DNA from: Panulirus ornatus
Taxonomy: Eukaryota > Arthropoda > Malacostraca > Decapoda > Palinuridae
Assembly: GCF_036320965.1 (NCBI RefSeq)
Contig: NC_092235.1
Location: 28,121,476-28,185,475, forward strand
Direction: 5' to 3'
Length of the DNA stretch: 64,000 nt
Below are positions 60,311 to 64,000 of the stretch, in pieces. A program made the translations under genes and the position numbers. Each line of letters starts with the position of its first letter. Positions within the stretch are counted from its first letter, which is position 1. The notes under the pieces are model-generated. The model was not told the DNA's origin. It worked only from the letters and a program-made list of their open reading frames with translations, and did no database searches.

Positions 60311-61085
60311 TATGATTGTTTTCTGAAGTGACACTTCCTGTGTTGCCTGACTCATGTTTTGAGCACCGTGTGTACAAAGGACGTAGTGAGGGTGACACAG
60401 CGTGGAAGGTTGGCTTGTTTCATGGGTCTGGTTAATTAAAGGTTACCTGAAGTGGAGCAAGGTTTTATATTGTCATGTTAGAACATTTGTGACTGGCTGG
60501 CTCGTGTTGTTACGTGGAGGTAAAGTTTGATGAAGTCTTCACGTTAAGGGACTGTCTTCACCTAACATGTGTATGTAAACACTTTTATTGTCTTTATTCA
60601 GACGCAGTTGTAAATAGATGATTGGTCACGTGATTGTCTTAGTCTGGCTAAACGACTGCTTGTTAGAACATTGTGTGTGTGTGTGTGTGTGTGTGTTGGG
60701 CCACGTAGGAGCAGATGTACGAAAACAATTCAGCTTCTTTTTATCTAAGTAAGCAGAATTATTAGTAGCAGATGAGACTGGTTAGAAAAGCTTATCGTAA
60801 GTCAGGTTTCGTAAGTTATGGTCCAGGTTAGCTTAGTTAACATATGTAATAACAAGCTAGGTTATTATTAACATAAGGGATAACCCAAGTTAACTACATA
60901 ACTGAGGTATTACCTAGCCTGATTAAGCTTAATCTTTTATATCATTCACTTAGTGATCACCCAGCTTAGTGTAGCTTAACGTACGATAGCCAGCTTAGCG
61001 TAGCTTGACCTGTGATATGATTTGGGAAGCTTACCATAACCTGAGTGTGCTCAGATGGTATGTATGGGAGCCAACAAGATCTTGT

Positions 61086-61345
61086 ACTGAGTCACGCTAA
61101 TACATGATGAGTCAGTGGTGAGTCACGCTAATACATGATGAGTTTGTGGTGAGTCACACTAATACATGATGAGTTTGTGGTGAGTCACACTAATACATGA
61201 TGAGTTTGTGGTGAGTCACACTAATACATGATGAGTTTGTGGTGAGTCACACTAATACATGATGAGTTTGTGGTGAGTCACACTAATACATAATGAGTCA
61301 GTGGTGAGTCACACTAATACATGATGAGTTTGTGGTGAGTAAGAA
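61086..61345 (+). repeat. 31-bp minisatellite, about 8 copies
   Basis: The unit is GAGTCACACTAATACATGAT plus GAGTTTGTGGT. The first copies carry GTCACGC and GAGTCAGTGG variants. Confidence 0.95.
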
Positions 61346-62232
61346 GTGAAAGTTATGGTTCACATGGATGATATAATAGCTGCCCGACCCACCGATACAC
61401 ACACTGCTTTCACGGCTTTCTAAAATTTTCTCTTTTATTCTTGGTATGGCAACCGTAACGTGTGACGCAAGAAGTATGGCCAGTGTCGCGTCACATTACT
61501 TGTGACGCAGAGTAACGGATTTTCAGATGGTAATGGAAACGTTCGCTGATATGTGGCTGGGAGCGTCTGACTTTCTAACATCTCGGTTATTGTATAAATA
61601 TGATGTAAGGAAGAACAAGATGGATTGGGAAACATTAGGTGTTATATTTTCCTTCGTGATACATGTTGGCTTCAGGTGGTATTGTGTATCATGAAAGTGT
61701 GTGCTCTCGCTGAAGTAGGAGAGATGATGGCCAGTGGGTCAGGTCACAATGTTGACCGCATCCTTAGCGCATGCTCAGTACAGTCTGCAACAGACGTGAT
61801 GACCGGAAGTGTTGATGACGACCCGCGAAGTGACTATATTGACTTTCTCGTGTTTTCGTATCATGAATTACGTCAGGAAATGTCGTATGTCTGGACGCAG
61901 TTGCCTGACGGAGGAACAAAGACGTACATTTACCAGAACACGAAGTGATGTATTACAGATAATGTTGACAACTGAAGGTGTTTATGTGTTTGTGATAATG
62001 TTGACAACTGAAGATGTTTATGTGTTTGTAATAATGTTGACAACTGACGGTGTATAAGAATGTTTGGTTGTTGTTAAAACTTAACTGCCTGACGGCCTTA
62101 ATGACTCTGGGCGTCGTTAGGCCTAGAGCCCAAACAACCCAACATTTCACTGCTGGTTGGCTCAGCTGAGGCTGTTAGAGGCAGGAGCAGCCAAGCGTGA
62201 TGACTGGATTTCCCGACTCCCTCAGTGCCCGA

Positions 62233-62272
<40 letters not shown>

Positions 62273-62956
62273 CTGCTCAGAATACAACACTTTAAAACGT
62301 TCTTGTGAACGACTGAATTGTTGAAGCGTTTATCCTAAGCTGAATGTCACAGAAGGTGGAGAGGAGGAGGGGAGGTGTAAGATCACTGGAATGTATAACC
62401 CTCGTCAAACTGTGTTGGATGTGTTGTAGTAATACTGGCCTCATAGCCCTACTGGGAAAATGGGAACTGAAGAAAAAATGAGATTGTTACAAGGTTCGTT
62501 GTCGTGTATATCTAACATTCGTCCATCACGTCAAATATGATCACCAAAATATAAACCAATCAAGAAATACAGACTAATAGAGGAATCGACAGATGGACGG
62601 AGAACACGATGAACTACTAACATATTGACACACAGACAGACGGACGCCTCGTGGTTGAGTACTTACTACCTTGGCAGTGAACGGTATAAAATGACCCGTT
62701 ATCTCCAGACAATATTGTCTAAGCGTCTGGGAGAATAACGTGTGTCATTACTGAAGTGTGTATCACCATTTCACAATACAGTTCTCAGAAGTGTTCCCTC
62801 TCATTACTTACAACAATGTAAGAGAATAGGAAACATGTGGGTCACACGCACTTCAGGTAATATAAAGAAAATAATAATAATAATAACAATTATGATTTAT
62901 TATTATTAGTAGTAGTAGTAGTACAAGACTAACGAGGACATTTGTAATGATATACT
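61346..62956. other. Intergenic with short tandem repeats
   Basis: A 36-bp triplicate of ATAATGTTGACAACTGAAGG lies at about 61955-62050, (CA)n at about 62234-62270 and an (AAT/AGT)n patch at about 62872-62923. No gene recognised. Confidence 0.45.
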
Positions 62957-63145
62957 GTATTATACTATGTGTTGTGTACTATGTGTTGTGTACTATGTGT
63001 TGTGTACTATGTGTTGTGTACTATGTGTTGTGTACAATGTGTTGTGTACTATGTGTTGTGTACTATGTGTTGTGTGCTATGTGTTGTGTACTATGTGTTG
63101 TGTACTATGTGTTGTGTACTATGTGTTTTGTACTATGTGTTGTAT
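62957..63145 (+). repeat. 14-bp minisatellite, about 13 copies
   Basis: The unit is ACTATGTGTTGTGT. The period of 14 leaves all frames open with the same Cys/Val/Leu/Tyr cycle; not coding. Confidence 0.95.
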
Positions 63146-63429
63146 GTGTGTACGTGTGATTATTGTATATGTCATGGGAGATGAATTTTACTCTCGTGTG
63201 TACACGTGCGTGTGTGTACGTGTATGTGTTGTGTGTGTTCGTGCATGTATACGTGTACGCTGAGGTAGGTATTATGACCTTTTCTGTCTACTTGTGTTGT
63301 ACAGAGAGAGTGTGTTACACCCGTGTAGCCTCGTGTCTTAAACACATTCTCAAGTCTATTGGTAGCTAGGAACTTACAGCAGTTTCCACTGCTCTGCTCA
63401 TGGTAAGGTATGGTGTGGCACAGAAGCTG

Positions 63430-63765
63430 GAGGGGATGTGTGCCACAGAAGGAAGATAGACGGTAGTGTGGCGCAGCTGGAGGGATACGTGTGCCACAGA
63501 AGGAAGATTCACAGTAGTGTGGCCCAGCTGGAGGGATACGTGTGTCACAGAAGGAAGATAGACAGTAGTGTGGCGCAGCTGGAGGGATACGTGTGCCACA
63601 GAAGGAAGATAGACAGTAGTGTGGCCCAGCTGGAGGGATACGTGTGCCACAGAAGGAAGATAGACAGTAGTGTGGCCCAGCTGGAGGGGCATGTGTGCCA
63701 CAGAAGGAAGATAGACAGTAGTGTGGCGCAGCTGGAGGGATACGTGTGCCACAGAAGCTGGAGGG
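63430..63765 (+). repeat. 51-bp minisatellite, about 6.5 copies
   Basis: The unit has GTGCCACAGAAGGAAGATAG then ACAGTAGTGTGGCCCAGCTG then GAGGGATACGT. The period is a multiple of three and open on both strands (17-residue cycles). Differences between copies are not biased to synonymous sites as far as I can see, so I treat it as a non-coding satellite. Confidence 0.9.
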
Positions 63766-64000
63766 ATGACCACAACAACAACATGTGATAGCTATGATGG
63801 AAGGCTGAGCGGGAATGGGATTTGCCGCCCCAGTGCACACGGATCGGCCGGAACGTGTGTGAAAGGCGGGCACCACACCCACGTTTTCACTGGTCTTATA
63901 TTAATGTTTCTCTATTTCTTAAGACACTTTATTTTCAGTTCATATTTCAAATATTACACACACGAGAATGACAACCTGACCACACCTCGCCTGTCCGCCA

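Larger units (their letters stand above)
58015..61084. other. Upstream of LRR gene, intergenic
   Basis: No TATA box was identified for the LRR gene. Contains (CA)n at about 58497-58539 and 58972-59014, (TG)n at about 60671-60696 and a 20-bp repeat with CATGTATACCATACATATTG (about 60219-60310). No gene recognised. Confidence 0.45.

Noticed and set aside
63172..63882. 236-codon Cys-rich minus ORF
   Set aside because: Mostly a 51-bp satellite; flanks have no signal peptide or splice context.

Overview
The window is eukaryotic and almost certainly from an arthropod, most likely a decapod crustacean. The evidence is short exons with GT-AG introns, very dense long microsatellites ((TA)n, (CA)n, (GA)n, (AAT)n) and minisatellites, a short interstitial block of the arthropod telomere repeat (TTAGG)n at about 32996-33024, fragments of a LINE whose tail runs into (TA)n, and an arthropod gene set (a Repo-type glial homeobox gene, an R&R cuticle protein and a chaoptin/artichoke-type LRR protein). 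Species was not determined. No prokaryotic or viral genes were seen.

Layout. (1) 0-7.5 kb, plus strand: the 3' part of a paired-like homeobox gene that I read as reversed polarity (repo). Its exons are 2344-2422, 3800-3993, 4699-~5072 and 5150-5914, and earlier exons must lie left of the window. Its first visible intron holds a decayed LINE, and its 3' flank is a minisatellite grown from its own last codons. (2) 7.5-14.5 kb: intergenic, with a small LINE copy and simple repeats. (3) 14.5-22.85 kb, minus strand: a complete four-exon pro-resilin-like cuticle protein gene with a TATA box and initiator, a signal peptide, about 60 copies of a 13-residue Gln/Gly/Tyr repeat, an R&R chitin-binding domain split over two exons, and a second 9-residue repeat domain that carries a one-base frameshift. 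(4) 22.9-29.6 kb: intergenic, with several minisatellites, a short interspersed element set between two (TA)n tracts, and a cluster of CCAAT boxes. (5) 29.7-36.6 kb, minus strand: a complete six-exon class A GPCR of 669 codons with an intracellular loop 3 of about 300 residues and no aminergic Asp; it is an orphan. (6) 36.6-48.5 kb: intergenic, with a 5'-truncated but open LINE reverse transcriptase, tRNA-like SINE pieces and many simple repeats. (7) 48.55-58.0 kb, minus strand: a complete eight-exon gene for a 2151-residue secreted or GPI-anchored LRR protein with an unusual Ser/Thr/Pro-rich tail of about 1100 residues. (8) 58-64 kb: intergenic, with repeats.

The three multi-exon minus-strand models were built by hand. 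Every splice junction is GT-AG and every phase closes, which is the main support for them. The genes are not an operon and no shared pathway is evident: one is a glial regulator, one an elastic cuticle protein, one a membrane receptor and one a cell-surface or matrix adhesion protein. The strongest novelty candidates are the LRR-mucin architecture, the repo terminal-codon minisatellite, the block-wise homogenised pro-resilin repeats with a frameshift further on, and the orphan GPCR.
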